Shown here piece after piece: positions 1 to 10,598 of a stretch of DNA of 62,545 bases. Source of the stretch: Methylophaga sp. (GTDB lineage Bacteria; Pseudomonadota; Gammaproteobacteria; Nitrosococcales; Methylophagaceae). The number at the start of each line of letters is the position of its first letter. The stretch's first letter is position 1. The stretch spans positions 1 to 62,545 of the forward strand of contig DRHW01000025.1 of the NCBI GenBank assembly GCA_011053005.1, given 5' to 3'. A program made the translations under genes and the position numbers. The notes beneath the pieces are model-generated. The model searched no databases, had not been told where the DNA came from, and saw only the letters and a program-made list of their open reading frames with translations.

Positions 1-621
1 CCAACGCATGAAGCTATCGATCCGGTACGTTTTATTGGTAATAGAAGTTCTGGCAAAATGGGCTTTGCAATGGCATCTGCAGCGGCAGATGCAGGTGCTG
101 ATGTTGTTTTAGTTGCGGGACCTGTTCATTTAACTACACCTCGTGGCGTAACACGTATTAATGTCGAAACGGCTCAGCAAATGCATGATGCGGTGATGAA
201 TGATGTGGCTGCGTCCGACATATTTATAGCATGTGCAGCGGTCGCCGATTATCAGCTTGAAACGGTGGCTGATAATAAAATAAAAAAAACGAAAAATGAA
301 AAGCTACAATTAGACCTCATACCGACGCAGGATATAGTGTCAGCTGTAGCAAGTTTGCCTCATAAGCCTTTTGTCGTTGGTTTTGCCGCAGAAACGGAAG
401 AAGTAACAAGTTATGCACAAGATAAATTGAAGCTGAAAGGTTTAGATATGATTGCCGCCAATCAAGTCGGTGAAAATATGGGCTTTGCCGTTGACGAGAA
501 TGCCTTACATGTATTTTGGCAAGACGGTTCGAAGCGATTACCTTTAGCCGCTAAAACCCAATTAGCACGTGATTTAATGACAATTATTATTGAGAGATAT
601 GATGCAAAAAATTCAACTTAA
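1..621 (+). CDS. coaBC: Phosphopantothenate-cysteine ligase domain of CoaBC (5' end cut by window)
   Basis: This is the C-terminal CoaB half of the bifunctional coenzyme A biosynthesis flavoprotein, which joins cysteine to 4'-phosphopantothenate with CTP. The reading frame is open from base 1, and 206 residues are visible. The first ones ([21 protein letters not shown]) carry the DPVR and SSGKMG signatures of the CoaB nucleotide site, so the ATG at 58 is internal. Further matches are AAVADY near residue 80 and the KIKK and GFAAET motifs later. The N-terminal CoaC decarboxylase lies outside the window. The 3' end overlaps dut by 23 bases, the usual coaBC-dut arrangement. Confidence 0.96.
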   Translation, partial: PTHEAIDPVRFIGNRSSGKMGFAMASAAADAGADVVLVAGPVHLTTPRGVTRINVETAQQMHDAVMNDVAASDIFIACAAVADYQLETVADNKIKKTKNEKLQLDLIPTQDIVSAVASLPHKPFVVGFAAETEEVTSYAQDKLKLKGLDMIAANQVGENMGFAVDENALHVFWQDGSKRLPLAAKTQLARDLMTIIIERYDAKNST

Positions 622-1057
622 AGTACTGGATGCACGATTAGGTGACACCATTGAATTACCCAATTATGCAACAACAGGTTCGGCAGGATTGGATTTACGG
701 GCATGTCTTGATGATGATCTTGTTTTAGAACCAGGTGCTACCACGCTTATTCCAACTGGTTTGGCGATTCATATTGACGACCCATCTTTGGCAGCAGTTA
801 TTTTGCCGCGTTCAGGTTTAGGTCATAAACATGGCATCGTTTTAGGTAATTTAGTGGGATTAATTGATAGCGATTATCAGGGACAGTTATTTGTTTCTTG
901 TTGGAACCGCAGTCAAACAGCTTTCACTATTACGGTAGGTGAACGTATTGCTCAAATGGTTTTTGTGCCCGTAGCGCAAGTAGCATTTGAGCAGGTAGAT
1001 GAATTTACCAGTTCAGAACGTGGCACGGGTGGTTTTGGCCATACAGGTCGGCATTAA
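599..1057 (+). CDS. dut: Deoxyuridine 5'-triphosphate nucleotidohydrolase (dUTPase)
   Basis: The enzyme hydrolyses dUTP to dUMP and pyrophosphate, keeping uracil out of DNA and supplying dUMP for thymidylate synthesis. The 152-residue product has the trimeric dUTPase motifs in order: [19 protein letters not shown], the substrate-binding stretch [17 protein letters not shown], and the C-terminal [11 protein letters not shown] arm that closes over the active site. I chose the ATG at 599 (MMQKIQL) because E. coli Dut begins the same way; the upstream TTG at 590 would add three residues with no homology. It overlaps coaBC, so the two are probably translationally coupled. Confidence 0.97.
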   Translation: MMQKIQLKVLDARLGDTIELPNYATTGSAGLDLRACLDDDLVLEPGATTLIPTGLAIHIDDPSLAAVILPRSGLGHKHGIVLGNLVGLIDSDYQGQLFVSCWNRSQTAFTITVGERIAQMVFVPVAQVAFEQVDEFTSSERGTGGFGHTGRH

Positions 1058-1091
1058 ATTAATTGATTAATTTTAAGAAGGCATTAAAGAG

Positions 1092-3731
1092 ATGACTAAG
1101 CTTGCAGTGCTGCTAGGGAGTAAGGCCTTCACATTAGTGATTTTTGTTGTAGCTTTCCTTATCGTTGTGACTACTTTTTTGTGGCAACAGCAGATAAATT
1201 TGTCACAATTACAGCTACAACAAGAACAACAAAGTAAGCAGTATCAGCAAACGCTTATGATGCTGAATAAAGTGACCTCATCTCAAATTACGTTATTTCA
1301 AAAACAGCTAGCTTTATTGGCCCAAAGACCAGCACTTTCTGATGTATTAATCAGCAAAGATGCATCACAAATAGCCAATCAACAGCAGATATTGCACAAC
1401 GCATTCCCAAGTGCAAAAAATGTCTGTCTGTTTGGCACTGATGTTGATAATGTCGATGCCAATGCCTGCATTCCAATTACTTATGCGACCTTAGAAAGTT
1501 TAAGACAAGCCAAAAAAGAAGGCACTTCATCAATTGCTCTACTTCAAGCAGGAACGGAAGCTGCGCATGTGTTATTGGCTGAGCGAGTCACCGATCAAGA
1601 TAATAATGTTGTCGGTGTCTTAGTCATTACTTTCTCGCCAGAGATGGTGGCGGATTTATTGTTTAAACATGAACGGGTGGATGGTTACGCTGAGTTATTG
1701 CAAGGTGCTAATAATGAAGTGATACTAGCATTTCAAGGCAGCGTAAATGCCAAGCAAGGCATTACACCGCTGCAAATAAACGTTGCGGGCACACATTGGC
1801 ATATCGCTTATTGGCCACAAAAAACGCCGGTGATTACACCCTCATTTATGCCGATAATCATTATGTTTGGCGCGCTTATTTTACTATGGTTATTATTAAA
1901 AGCCGTACGAATTTATTTGCATAAAACGGATATCGCAACCTTAAAACAGCAGTTATTTGATCTTAATAGCGGCGTGATGAAAACGAAATATACGTTAGTA
2001 GATAGTGGTTTACGAGATGTATCAGCGACTATCCAATCATATGCAAAAGTAGCGTCAACATCGTCTTCAGCTAATATTGAGCCGACCAAAAAAGAAACAA
2101 CATTTGAAAGAATTAGTAAAAAACTAGAGGAAAATAAAACCAATAATCCGCACGAATTGGACATGCTGGAAGATAATGTCGAGATTGATCCTACTATTTT
2201 CAAAGCTTATGACATTCGCGGTATTGTTGATCAAACGTTAAACAGCCAAGTGGTGAACGTTATTGGCCGTGCAATTGGTAGTGAAGCCCAAGCATTAGGT
2301 CTCAATCATATTGTGGTAGGACGCGATGGCCGGTATTCGAGTCCAGAATATTCTGAGGCTTTAATTGCAGGAATTATGAGCACCGGATGTGATGTTACTG
2401 ATCTTGGTATGGTGCCAACACCGGTGGTTTATTTTGCGAGTCATCATCTTGAAACCCAATCTGCGGTGATGATCACGGGCAGTCATAACCCATCGAATTA
2501 TAATGGTATAAAGATTATCTTAGCCGGTAAATCAGTAGCGGGAGATGATCTACAAACACTTTATCGTCGAATTGATCAGGGTGAGCTTCTCAAAGGTCAA
2601 GGCACGCAGCATAAAGCAGATGTGAGCGTCGATTATATTAAAAGAATAGTGGATGATATTCATATATCACGACCGATGAAAATTGTAATCGATTGTGGCA
2701 ATGGCGTAGCGGGCAGCATTGCACCTCAATTATTCCGTGCATTAGGCTGCGAAGTGATTGAACTATATTGCGAGGTTGATGGCGCCTTTCCAAACCATAA
2801 TCCAGATCCTAGCCAACCTGATAATTTACAAGATCTCGTCCTTGCCGTTAAACAATATGATGCTGAGTTAGGTATCGCTTTTGATGGCGATGGTGATCGT
2901 TTAGGTGTTGTCGATAAAATGGGCAACATTATTTTTCCTGATCGAATGATGATGATGTTTGCACAAGATGTATTGTTACGCATGCCCGGCTCCGTTATTA
3001 TTTACGACGTAAAAAGTACCAACTTATTAGGAGAAGAAATTTCGAGAGCAGGTGGTGAGGCTGTCATGTGGCAATCTGGTCATTCTGTGATCAAAAATAA
3101 AATGTTGGAAATGGGTGCTCAACTAGCCGGTGAGTTGAGTGGTCACATCTTTTTCAAAGAGCGTTGGTACGGATTTGATGACGGCATGTATGCGGCGGCA
3201 AGGTTACTCGAATTAGTCTGTCAAGATTCATTGCAACGTAATGCGACCGAGATATTTGCCGCATTGCCCAATAGAAAAAATACATCAGAACTCTTATTAG
3301 CAATGGATGCGGCAGAAAGTAAACGGTTTATTGCGAAACTTCAGCAAGAAGGTGATTTTTCAGCAGCGCAGCTTACAAAAATGGATGGTTTGCGAGCTGA
3401 TTATGTGAATGGCTGGGGGTTAGTTCGTTCTTCAAATACAGTGCCAGGACTGACATTGCGATTTGAAGGTGATACCGATGATGACGTCGCTCAGATTCAA
3501 CAATTATTTAAACAGCAAATGTTGGCGATAAATCCAACATTAACTATGCCGTTTACAGAAAAAACGGTTGTAACGGAAACGTTATTACCTGCTGATAATG
3601 AAGCAGTCGTTCTATCCTTGGATGACTCGGAAGGTTTAACTTTCGACGAACCGGTATCAAAAGCTCAAACATTACCCTTATCATCAACACCCGAAAAAAA
3701 ATCAGGTTTAACACTAAAGGATATCGATTAA
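1092..3731 (+). CDS. algC: Phosphomannomutase/phosphoglucomutase AlgC with membrane-anchored N-terminal sensor-like region
   Basis: The C-terminal part (from about residue 365) is an alpha-D-phosphohexomutase interconverting hexose 6- and 1-phosphates for LPS and exopolysaccharide precursors. Visible sites are the phosphoserine loop TGSHNP near residue 462, the metal loop DGDGDR near 598 and the phosphate-binding RSSNT near 776. The first 360 residues differ from a plain mutase: a membrane segment at about 14-31, a roughly 220-residue probably periplasmic domain, a second membrane segment at about 251-271, and a polar linker. This long form is known in pseudomonads and relatives. The tail after about 830 is low-complexity. 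It leads the algC-argB-slmA operon; argB starts 3 bases downstream. Confidence 0.93.
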   Translation: MTKLAVLLGSKAFTLVIFVVAFLIVVTTFLWQQQINLSQLQLQQEQQSKQYQQTLMMLNKVTSSQITLFQKQLALLAQRPALSDVLISKDASQIANQQQILHNAFPSAKNVCLFGTDVDNVDANACIPITYATLESLRQAKKEGTSSIALLQAGTEAAHVLLAERVTDQDNNVVGVLVITFSPEMVADLLFKHERVDGYAELLQGANNEVILAFQGSVNAKQGITPLQINVAGTHWHIAYWPQKTPVITPSFMPIIIMFGALILLWLLLKAVRIYLHKTDIATLKQQLFDLNSGVMKTKYTLVDSGLRDVSATIQSYAKVASTSSSANIEPTKKETTFERISKKLEENKTNNPHELDMLEDNVEIDPTIFKAYDIRGIVDQTLNSQVVNVIGRAIGSEAQALGLNHIVVGRDGRYSSPEYSEALIAGIMSTGCDVTDLGMVPTPVVYFASHHLETQSAVMITGSHNPSNYNGIKIILAGKSVAGDDLQTLYRRIDQGELLKGQGTQHKADVSVDYIKRIVDDIHISRPMKIVIDCGNGVAGSIAPQLFRALGCEVIELYCEVDGAFPNHNPDPSQPDNLQDLVLAVKQYDAELGIAFDGDGDRLGVVDKMGNIIFPDRMMMMFAQDVLLRMPGSVIIYDVKSTNLLGEEISRAGGEAVMWQSGHSVIKNKMLEMGAQLAGELSGHIFFKERWYGFDDGMYAAARLLELVCQDSLQRNATEIFAALPNRKNTSELLLAMDAAESKRFIAKLQQEGDFSAAQLTKMDGLRADYVNGWGLVRSSNTVPGLTLRFEGDTDDDVAQIQQLFKQQMLAINPTLTMPFTEKTVVTETLLPADNEAVVLSLDDSEGLTFDEPVSKAQTLPLSSTPEKKSGLTLKDID

Positions 3732-5247
<1,516 letters not shown>

Positions 5248-5251
<4 letters not shown>

Positions 5252-5673
5252 TAAACGTAGTTATTTTTAGTCCTATGTCAGATGATGTTAAACGTGTATT
5301 AGAACAACAATCTGATATTGTACTCAGCGATGTTCAACCTGGTGTTTTAGATGATGTGTTAGGGCAAGTAGGCTCGCAGCATCCTGATATCTTTGTCATT
5401 ACACAAGATTCTGAACATTTAAACGGCGATATTCTTTGCCACTTTTTAAGTAAACATTATCCGGCTGCTCAAAGCCTTATCTTGATCGATGAGGAGCCCA
5501 ATTTTGATATGCTAAGAAATTCAGGCTTTAAAGCCCGTGGTTATATAGTAAAACAGCAGAAAATGGATATTGATAAAGCAGTGAGAGCTGTTCATTCTGG
5601 CGAAGCATGGCTTCCTAGAAAGCTTGTTGCTGAAATGCTTAATCGATTTGAAGCACAGACTATTCTAAGCTAG
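5248..5673 (+). CDS. Orphan receiver-like domain of the NarL/FixJ type, lacking the phosphoacceptor and the DNA-binding domain
   Basis: A 141-residue protein starting at the ATG that overlaps the slmA stop. It aligns by eye with the receiver domain of NarL-type response regulators: a beta-alpha repeat, the GYIVK strand with its conserved lysine near residue 108, and the linker AVRAVHSGEAWLPRKLV that normally leads to the LuxR-type helix-turn-helix. The protein stops there and no such domain follows. The acidic pocket at the N terminus is replaced (IFSPMSDD) and the site expected for the phosphoacceptor aspartate reads FVITQDS. It is therefore probably a pseudo-receiver that works by protein contact, or a decayed regulator. 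Function unknown. Confidence 0.75.
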
Positions 5674-5733
5674 TCGCCTCTTTATGGGCTGATTCTTTCC
5701 TGATTGATAGCCGCCATGATTAATGACCAATAA

Positions 5734-5762
5734 ATAAGCACCTTCGGGTGCTTATTTTGTTT
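5734..5762 (+). terminator. Rho-independent terminator after the coaBC-slmA gene string
   Basis: A perfect 9-bp stem (5734-5742 with 5747-5755) closes a TTCG tetraloop and is followed by a T-rich tail (TTTGTTTT). It ends transcription from the slmA/receiver side about 60 bases after the last stop and isolates the flagellar operon. Confidence 0.92.
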
Positions 5763-5880
5763 TGGATGTTTGTTTTTTGCTCGTTTAAAAACATAACCTA
5801 CGGCCATAGTTACCACCGTTATATTTTTGACATAATCACTGGCCACAATTTAAGTTTTTGATTTTTATGGTAAATTTGTT

Positions 5881-5897
5881 TTGGCGTGCTTTATGCT
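5881..5897 (+). promoter_or_regulatory. Sigma-54 (RpoN) type promoter of the flg operon
   Basis: The sequence TTGGCGTGCTTTATGCT has the invariant GG (5883-5884) and GC (5895-5896) exactly 10 bases apart and agrees with the rest of the sigma-54 consensus at most positions. Transcription would begin near 5908, leaving a short leader with a strong GAGGAG ribosome site before flgB. In Vibrio and Pseudomonas, flgBCDE genes are sigma-54 dependent and activated by FlrC/FleR, so the same control is expected here. Confidence 0.82.
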
Positions 5898-5932
5898 TAC
5901 TGTTAAGCAAACAGATAAGTGAGGAGAACACC

Positions 5933-6331
5933 ATGGCCATAAACTTCGATACAGCATTAGGTATTCATGCCGATGCTCTGCGGATCCGCGCACAGCGGAC
6001 GGAGTTACTCGCATCTAATATGGCGAATGCCGATACCCCAAATTATAAAGCGCGAGATATTGATTTCCGGTCTGCCATGAAAATGGCGGAAAGTGGCCTG
6101 TCCACCAATATTGAAACAACGCATTCTAATCATATTAAGGTTGCTAATAACCAACTTGCATCGCCTGCCGTTCAGTATCGTTCGACGGTACAAGATTCGC
6201 TTGATGGCAACACGGTAGATGAACAAATAGAACAGGCACAGTTTATGCAAAACTCTGTCCAGTATCAGGCGAGCTTGAATTTTCTAGGTGGAAAATTCAG
6301 CGGCCTGTTAAGTGCAATTAAAGGGGAGTAG
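5933..6331 (+). CDS. flgB: Flagellar proximal rod protein FlgB
   Basis: FlgB is a proximal rod subunit next to the MS ring, exported by the flagellar type III apparatus without a cleaved signal. The 132-residue protein has the N-terminal rod motif around residues 30-45 (ELLASNMANADTPNYKARDIDF) and the heptad-like C-terminal helix EQAQFMQNSVQYQASLNFL typical of axial proteins. The start is the ATG at 5933, preceded by GAGGAGAACACC; the in-frame ATG at 5858 lies upstream of the sigma-54 promoter and is not used. flgC follows after 5 bases. Confidence 0.96.
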   Translation: MAINFDTALGIHADALRIRAQRTELLASNMANADTPNYKARDIDFRSAMKMAESGLSTNIETTHSNHIKVANNQLASPAVQYRSTVQDSLDGNTVDEQIEQAQFMQNSVQYQASLNFLGGKFSGLLSAIKGE

Positions 6332-6336
6332 TCCTA

Positions 6337-6750
6337 ATGTCTTTATTTAATGTGTTTGATATTGCCGGCAGCGGCATGAGCGCGCAGTCGTTACGGTTAA
6401 ATACTACCGCCAGTAATTTGGCGAATGCTGATAGCGTGAGTAGTAGTGTTGATCAAGTGTACCGAACGCGAAGCCCCGTTTTTGCGGCGGTATTAGACGA
6501 TGCTCAAAAAGGCTATAAGCAAGGTGGCGTCGAAGTAAAAGGGATTATTGAAAGCCAAGCGCCTGTTCGACAAGAATATAATCCGAGTCATCCTCTAGCA
6601 AATGAAGATGGTTATGTATTCCATTCAAATGTTGATCCGATTGCTGAAATGGCCAATATGATGTCGGCATCACGTTCTTACCAAAACAATGTTGAAGTTG
6701 CCAATACGTCGAAGCAATTATTGCTACGAACCTTGCAACTTGGCCAATAG
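6337..6750 (+). CDS. flgC: Flagellar basal-body rod protein FlgC
   Basis: FlgC is a proximal rod subunit. The 137-residue sequence shows the paired axial motifs: an N-terminal helix with NTTASNLANADS near residue 25, and a C-terminal region beginning HPLANEDGYV near 87 and ending in ANMMSASRSYQNNVEVANT. Its length matches the family. It lies between flgB and flgD with short gaps and is cotranscribed from the sigma-54 promoter upstream of flgB. Confidence 0.96.
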   Translation: MSLFNVFDIAGSGMSAQSLRLNTTASNLANADSVSSSVDQVYRTRSPVFAAVLDDAQKGYKQGGVEVKGIIESQAPVRQEYNPSHPLANEDGYVFHSNVDPIAEMANMMSASRSYQNNVEVANTSKQLLLRTLQLGQ

Positions 6751-6761
6751 GAGTTTGAATC

Positions 6762-7442
6762 ATGGCAGTTAGCGGCATAGATAGCGATGGTGCTTATGCT
6801 TTCCTGAATAAGGGAGCAAAAGATACCTCAAAAGAAAAAGATGCGGGCGCGTTGGCAATGGAAGATTTTATGTCATTAATGACCTCTCAATTGAAGAATC
6901 AAGATCCATTAAAACCAATGGAAAGTGGTGACTTTTTGGGGCAAATTGCTGCATTCGGTACGGTGAGCGGGATTGGTGATTTGCAAAGCTCTTTTGATAG
7001 TTTTAGTAAAGCAATGCAATCGGATCAAGCTATACAGGGGTCGGCATTGGTGGGACGTTCAGTATTAGTACCATCATCTATTGGCAATATGACTGCTGAA
7101 AATGGCATGAAAGGTCAAATTAATGTCGCGGAACCGGTGACCGATTTGAAATTACAAATTTACAATGAAAATGGTGTTGCAGTAAGAACAATGCAAATGG
7201 GCGCTGCCGATGGATACACTAATTTCACGTGGGATGGTCTTGACGATAATGGTGAGGCATTAACGCCTGGCGTTTATCAATTTAAGGCAACGGGTACGGT
7301 CAATGATGCTAATACTGCATTTGCAACGGCAACAGTTGCAAAGGTTGATAGCGTACTAGTTGGCAGTGGTGGACAGGGTTTAGTCCTGAATTTGGGTGGT
7401 ATTGGTTCAGTACCATTTAGCGAAGCACAAGAAATAACTTAA
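6762..7442 (+). CDS. flgD: Flagellar hook assembly scaffold FlgD
   Basis: FlgD caps the growing hook, lets FlgE subunits polymerise, and is discarded when the hook is complete. The 226-residue protein has the conserved N-terminal block MEDFMSLMTSQLKNQDPLKPM around residues 31-50, a middle region, and a C-terminal FLG_Ig-like part with FTWDGLDDNGEALTPGVY near 155-172, where FlgD proteins carry a tudor/fibronectin fold. An AGGAG sequence precedes the ATG. Its place between flgC and flgE is canonical. Confidence 0.96.
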   Translation: MAVSGIDSDGAYAFLNKGAKDTSKEKDAGALAMEDFMSLMTSQLKNQDPLKPMESGDFLGQIAAFGTVSGIGDLQSSFDSFSKAMQSDQAIQGSALVGRSVLVPSSIGNMTAENGMKGQINVAEPVTDLKLQIYNENGVAVRTMQMGAADGYTNFTWDGLDDNGEALTPGVYQFKATGTVNDANTAFATATVAKVDSVLVGSGGQGLVLNLGGIGSVPFSEAQEIT

Positions 7443-7455
7443 GGAGGACATCGCT

Positions 7456-8790
7456 ATGTCTTTTAGTACAGCACTAAGTGGATTGAATGCGGCTACTGCC
7501 GATCTCAATGTAAAATCAAATAATATTGCCAATGTAAACACCACAGGTTTTAAGGCTTCACGCGCTGAGTTTGGTGATGTTTTTGCGACGTCTGCATTTG
7601 GTACATCTAGTAAAACAGCAGTAGGTAGTGGGGTTGTTTTATCTAATGTAGCTCAACAATTTAACCAAGGTAATTTAGAATTTACGGATAACTCCCTAGA
7701 TTTAGCGATTACCGGTGAAGGTTTTTTTGCGATGGCACCAACTGAAGATAGTGGTGAAATCACATACACTAGAGCGGGCGCCTTTGGCATCAATAAAGAT
7801 GGTTTTGTGGTGAATAGTGAAGGTAGTTTTTTACGGACTTTCCCGGTTGATGCCAATGGTAATATTTCAGCGACCAGTATGAGTGCTGCGAAACCATTGC
7901 AATTACCGTCATCGCAGGGTGCTCCGGAACCAACAACAGAATTGAAAATTGCAACTAATTTACCTTCAAATGCCGTTGCTCCAGCGGGCGGGGTGCCTAT
8001 CGATCCTTTTGATCCGACATCATATAATAATTCTACTTCGGCAACGGTTTATGATTCATTGGGTAATGAACATATCGTCACCACCTATTACCAAAGATTA
8101 GATGCTGCGAATGCGACGCCAGTAGGCACCGATAATCAGTGGAATATGCAGGTTTACATTCAAGCTGCTGATATTAAACAGCCTTCGACACCTGCGCCAA
8201 TCGGCACAGCACCAAATCAGCTTGTTCAATTAGGTGGTACTTCGACGATTCAGTTTAATAATGATGGCACGCTGGATACCGTTGGTCCTGCTGATCCTGT
8301 TCAATTAGTGATGGCAGGAACGACCGCATTAGCAAGTGGTGCGGCAGATCTAACCGTTGCTCTTAATCTCAATGGATCAACTCAAAATGCCGGTTCTTTT
8401 TCTGTAGGAGCATTAACGGTTAATGGTTTTCCTACAGGTCGTTTAACAGGTGTAGATGTCAGTGATGACGGCTTAATTCGTGCGACATACAGTAATGGTA
8501 ATGCTATTCCTATCGGTAAAATTGCATTGGCTAATTTTGCCAATCCGCAAGCACTGAATAAAATCGGTAATACGCAGTGGAAAGAAACAACCGATTCGGG
8601 TCCTGTTATTGCCGGTGAAGCTGGAACAGGTAGTTTTGGTCAAATTCAGTCAGGCGCTTTGGAAACATCTAACGTCGACTTGACGAAAGAATTAGTGGGA
8701 TTAATTACTGCACAACGTAATTTCCAAGCTAACTCTAAAGCCATTGAAACCAACAACACGATTACTCAGACGATAATCAATATTCGTTAA
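7456..8790 (+). CDS. flgE: Flagellar hook protein FlgE
   Basis: FlgE polymerises into the hook, the universal joint between rod and filament. The 444-residue protein starts with the axial motif ALSGLNAATADLNVKSNNIAN followed by NTTGFKASRAEF, has a long variable central domain, and ends with the hook signature [18 protein letters not shown] and a coiled C-terminal helix. Spacing to flgD is 13 bases with a good AAGGAGGA ribosome site. The following gap of 109 bases to flgF contains a stem-loop that may set hook protein stoichiometry. Confidence 0.96.
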   Translation: MSFSTALSGLNAATADLNVKSNNIANVNTTGFKASRAEFGDVFATSAFGTSSKTAVGSGVVLSNVAQQFNQGNLEFTDNSLDLAITGEGFFAMAPTEDSGEITYTRAGAFGINKDGFVVNSEGSFLRTFPVDANGNISATSMSAAKPLQLPSSQGAPEPTTELKIATNLPSNAVAPAGGVPIDPFDPTSYNNSTSATVYDSLGNEHIVTTYYQRLDAANATPVGTDNQWNMQVYIQAADIKQPSTPAPIGTAPNQLVQLGGTSTIQFNNDGTLDTVGPADPVQLVMAGTTALASGAADLTVALNLNGSTQNAGSFSVGALTVNGFPTGRLTGVDVSDDGLIRATYSNGNAIPIGKIALANFANPQALNKIGNTQWKETTDSGPVIAGEAGTGSFGQIQSGALETSNVDLTKELVGLITAQRNFQANSKAIETNNTITQTIINIR

Positions 8791-8840
8791 TTTTAACCAG
8801 CTTTAATTTAAGTTCTAGCTAAACAAGTAATGTCAGTCGA

Positions 8841-8881
8841 GATCAGTGCCAACCCTAAATCATTAAGGTTGGCGTTTGATC
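8841..8881 (+). repeat. Stem-loop between flgE and flgF
   Basis: GATCA (8841-8845) and GCCAACC (8848-8854) pair with GGTTGGC (8867-8873) and TGATC (8877-8881), giving a stem with a small internal loop. There is no T-tract after it, so it looks like an mRNA processing or stabilising structure inside the operon rather than a terminator. Confidence 0.6.
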
Positions 8882-8899
8882 TGATAAGGGGAGTTTATT

Positions 8900-9640
8900 A
8901 TGGATCGCATGCTTTATATTTCTATGAATGCCGCTCAGCAGACTATGTTGTCGCAAGCTGCGAACAGTAATAATCTCGCCAACGTTAATACAACAGGCTT
9001 TCGAGCTGATTTTGAACAGTTTCGTAGTCAACCCGTTTTTGGCGAAGGTTTACCCACACGTGTTTATTCGATGTCTGAACGTCCAGCGACCGATTATCAG
9101 CAAGGTTCTGTTCAATCAACAGGTCGTGAATTAGATATATCGATTCAAGGTGACGGTTTTTTGGCAGTGCAAGGTAAAGATGGCCGAGAAGGTTATACCC
9201 GAGCAGGCGATTTACAAATTACCGCAGCAGGTCAATTAGTTACAGCTACGGGTTTGGCTGTGATGGGCGATGGTGGTCCGATAGCTATTCCACCTGCCGA
9301 AAAGATTGAGATTGGTGCTGACGGTACGATTACGATTCGTCCTGTTGGCGGCGAAGCGAATGCCTTGACGATTTTAGACCGTATTAAATTGGTTAAACCA
9401 GAATTGAACAATGTGTTCAAAGATAGTGATGGCTTAATGCGAATGAAAGATGGCACTGCTGCGCCAGTTGATGCCACGGTAACCGTTGCTTCGGGAACGC
9501 TAGAGAGCAGTAATGTCAATGCGGTCAGCTCATTGGTGAGTATGATCGAATTGCAACGACAATATGAAATGCAAGTCAAAATGATGAAGGCCGCCGATGA
9601 TAATGGCGCGGCTTCGGCACGTATGTTGCAATTCAATTAA
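8900..9640 (+). CDS. flgF: Flagellar proximal rod protein FlgF
   Basis: FlgF is a rod subunit of the FlgE/F/G family. The 246-residue sequence opens with the axial helix MNAAQQTMLSQAANSNNLAN, has the mid-protein block LDISIQGDGFLAVQG near 78-92, and ends with GTLESSNVNAVSSLVSMIELQRQYEMQ, the family C-terminal signature. A GGGGAG ribosome site precedes the ATG. It follows the flgE-flgF stem-loop and is 45 bases from flgG. Confidence 0.95.
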   Translation: MDRMLYISMNAAQQTMLSQAANSNNLANVNTTGFRADFEQFRSQPVFGEGLPTRVYSMSERPATDYQQGSVQSTGRELDISIQGDGFLAVQGKDGREGYTRAGDLQITAAGQLVTATGLAVMGDGGPIAIPPAEKIEIGADGTITIRPVGGEANALTILDRIKLVKPELNNVFKDSDGLMRMKDGTAAPVDATVTVASGTLESSNVNAVSSLVSMIELQRQYEMQVKMMKAADDNGAASARMLQFN

Positions 9641-9685
9641 TAACAACGCAATAAGGCGTTAACATCTTAAAGTAGGAGGTATCCC

Positions 9686-10471
9686 ATGAATCAAGCATTA
9701 TGGATTGCCAAAACAGGACTTGATGCACAACAAACACGGATGTCGGTTATATCAAATAACTTAGCGAACGTGAACACGACCGGTTTTAAACAAGATCGTG
9801 CAGTGTTTGAAGATTTACTTTATCAAACCATTCGTCAACCGGGTGCTCAATCATCTAGTAATACACAGTTACCATCAGGCTTAATGCTTGGTACAGGTGT
9901 GAGAACGGTTGCCACTGAAAAATTACATACCCAAGGTAATATTCAGCAAACAGGTAATGCGATGGATATGGCGATTCAAGGTCGTGGTTTTTTTCAGATT
10001 TTGATGCCGGATGGTTCGCTTTCATATACACGTGACGGTACATTTCAAATTGATTCCACGGGCCAAATGGTAATGTCGAATGGCTATCCATTAGAACCTT
10101 CGGTCACGATTCCGGAAGATGCTTTAAGCATTACGATCGGTAGTGATGGTGCGATTAGCGTTTTACAGTCAGGTCAAACAGCACCGACGGTAGTAGGTGA
10201 TGTGGAATTAGCTGACTTTGTAAATCCAACAGGGTTACAAGCAATTGGTGAAAACTTATTTAAAGAATCTAGTGCGAGCGGTACAGCGATTACCGGTACG
10301 CCGGGTTTAGATGGCTTAGGTTCGGTTGTCGGTGGTGCACTTGAAACGTCGAACGTTAATGTGGTGACTGAACTCATAAACATGATAGAAACACAGCGTG
10401 CTTATGAGATGAACTCAAAAGCGATTTCAACGGCTGATCAAATGTTGCAGTACGCTTCACAAAATTTATAA
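9686..10471 (+). CDS. flgG: Flagellar distal rod protein FlgG
   Basis: FlgG forms the distal rod crossing the periplasm. At 261 residues it has family length and shows [20 protein letters not shown] at the N terminus, [10 protein letters not shown], the [16 protein letters not shown] block near 90-105, and [20 protein letters not shown] at the C terminus. Preceded by AGGAGG. In most gammaproteobacteria flgHIJKL would follow; here the operon ends and the next gene is convergent and unrelated. Confidence 0.97.
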   Translation: MNQALWIAKTGLDAQQTRMSVISNNLANVNTTGFKQDRAVFEDLLYQTIRQPGAQSSSNTQLPSGLMLGTGVRTVATEKLHTQGNIQQTGNAMDMAIQGRGFFQILMPDGSLSYTRDGTFQIDSTGQMVMSNGYPLEPSVTIPEDALSITIGSDGAISVLQSGQTAPTVVGDVELADFVNPTGLQAIGENLFKESSASGTAITGTPGLDGLGSVVGGALETSNVNVVTELINMIETQRAYEMNSKAISTADQMLQYASQNL

Positions 10472-10502
10472 GCATTCATTCTTAATGTTATAAGGCTACA
10501 AG

Positions 10503-10553
10503 CGCGAATTAAATCTTTAGGAATTATCTCATTCTCATCAGATTTAATTCGCG
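10503..10553. terminator. Perfect 14-bp inverted repeat between convergent flgG and aas
   Basis: The arms 10503-10516 and 10540-10553 are perfect complements around a 23-base loop, AT-rich apart from a CGCG end, followed on the plus strand by TTCATTT. Lying between convergent genes, it is probably a bidirectional transcription stop, although the long loop is unusual. Confidence 0.6.
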
Positions 10554-10598
10554 TTCATTTAAATGATGCGATATTTCACTCATTTAAAGCATTCTCTC

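Noticed and set aside
9232-9636. 134-residue frame on the minus strand inside flgF
   Set aside because: It is the complement of a strongly conserved rod gene with biased composition and no ribosome site or homology.
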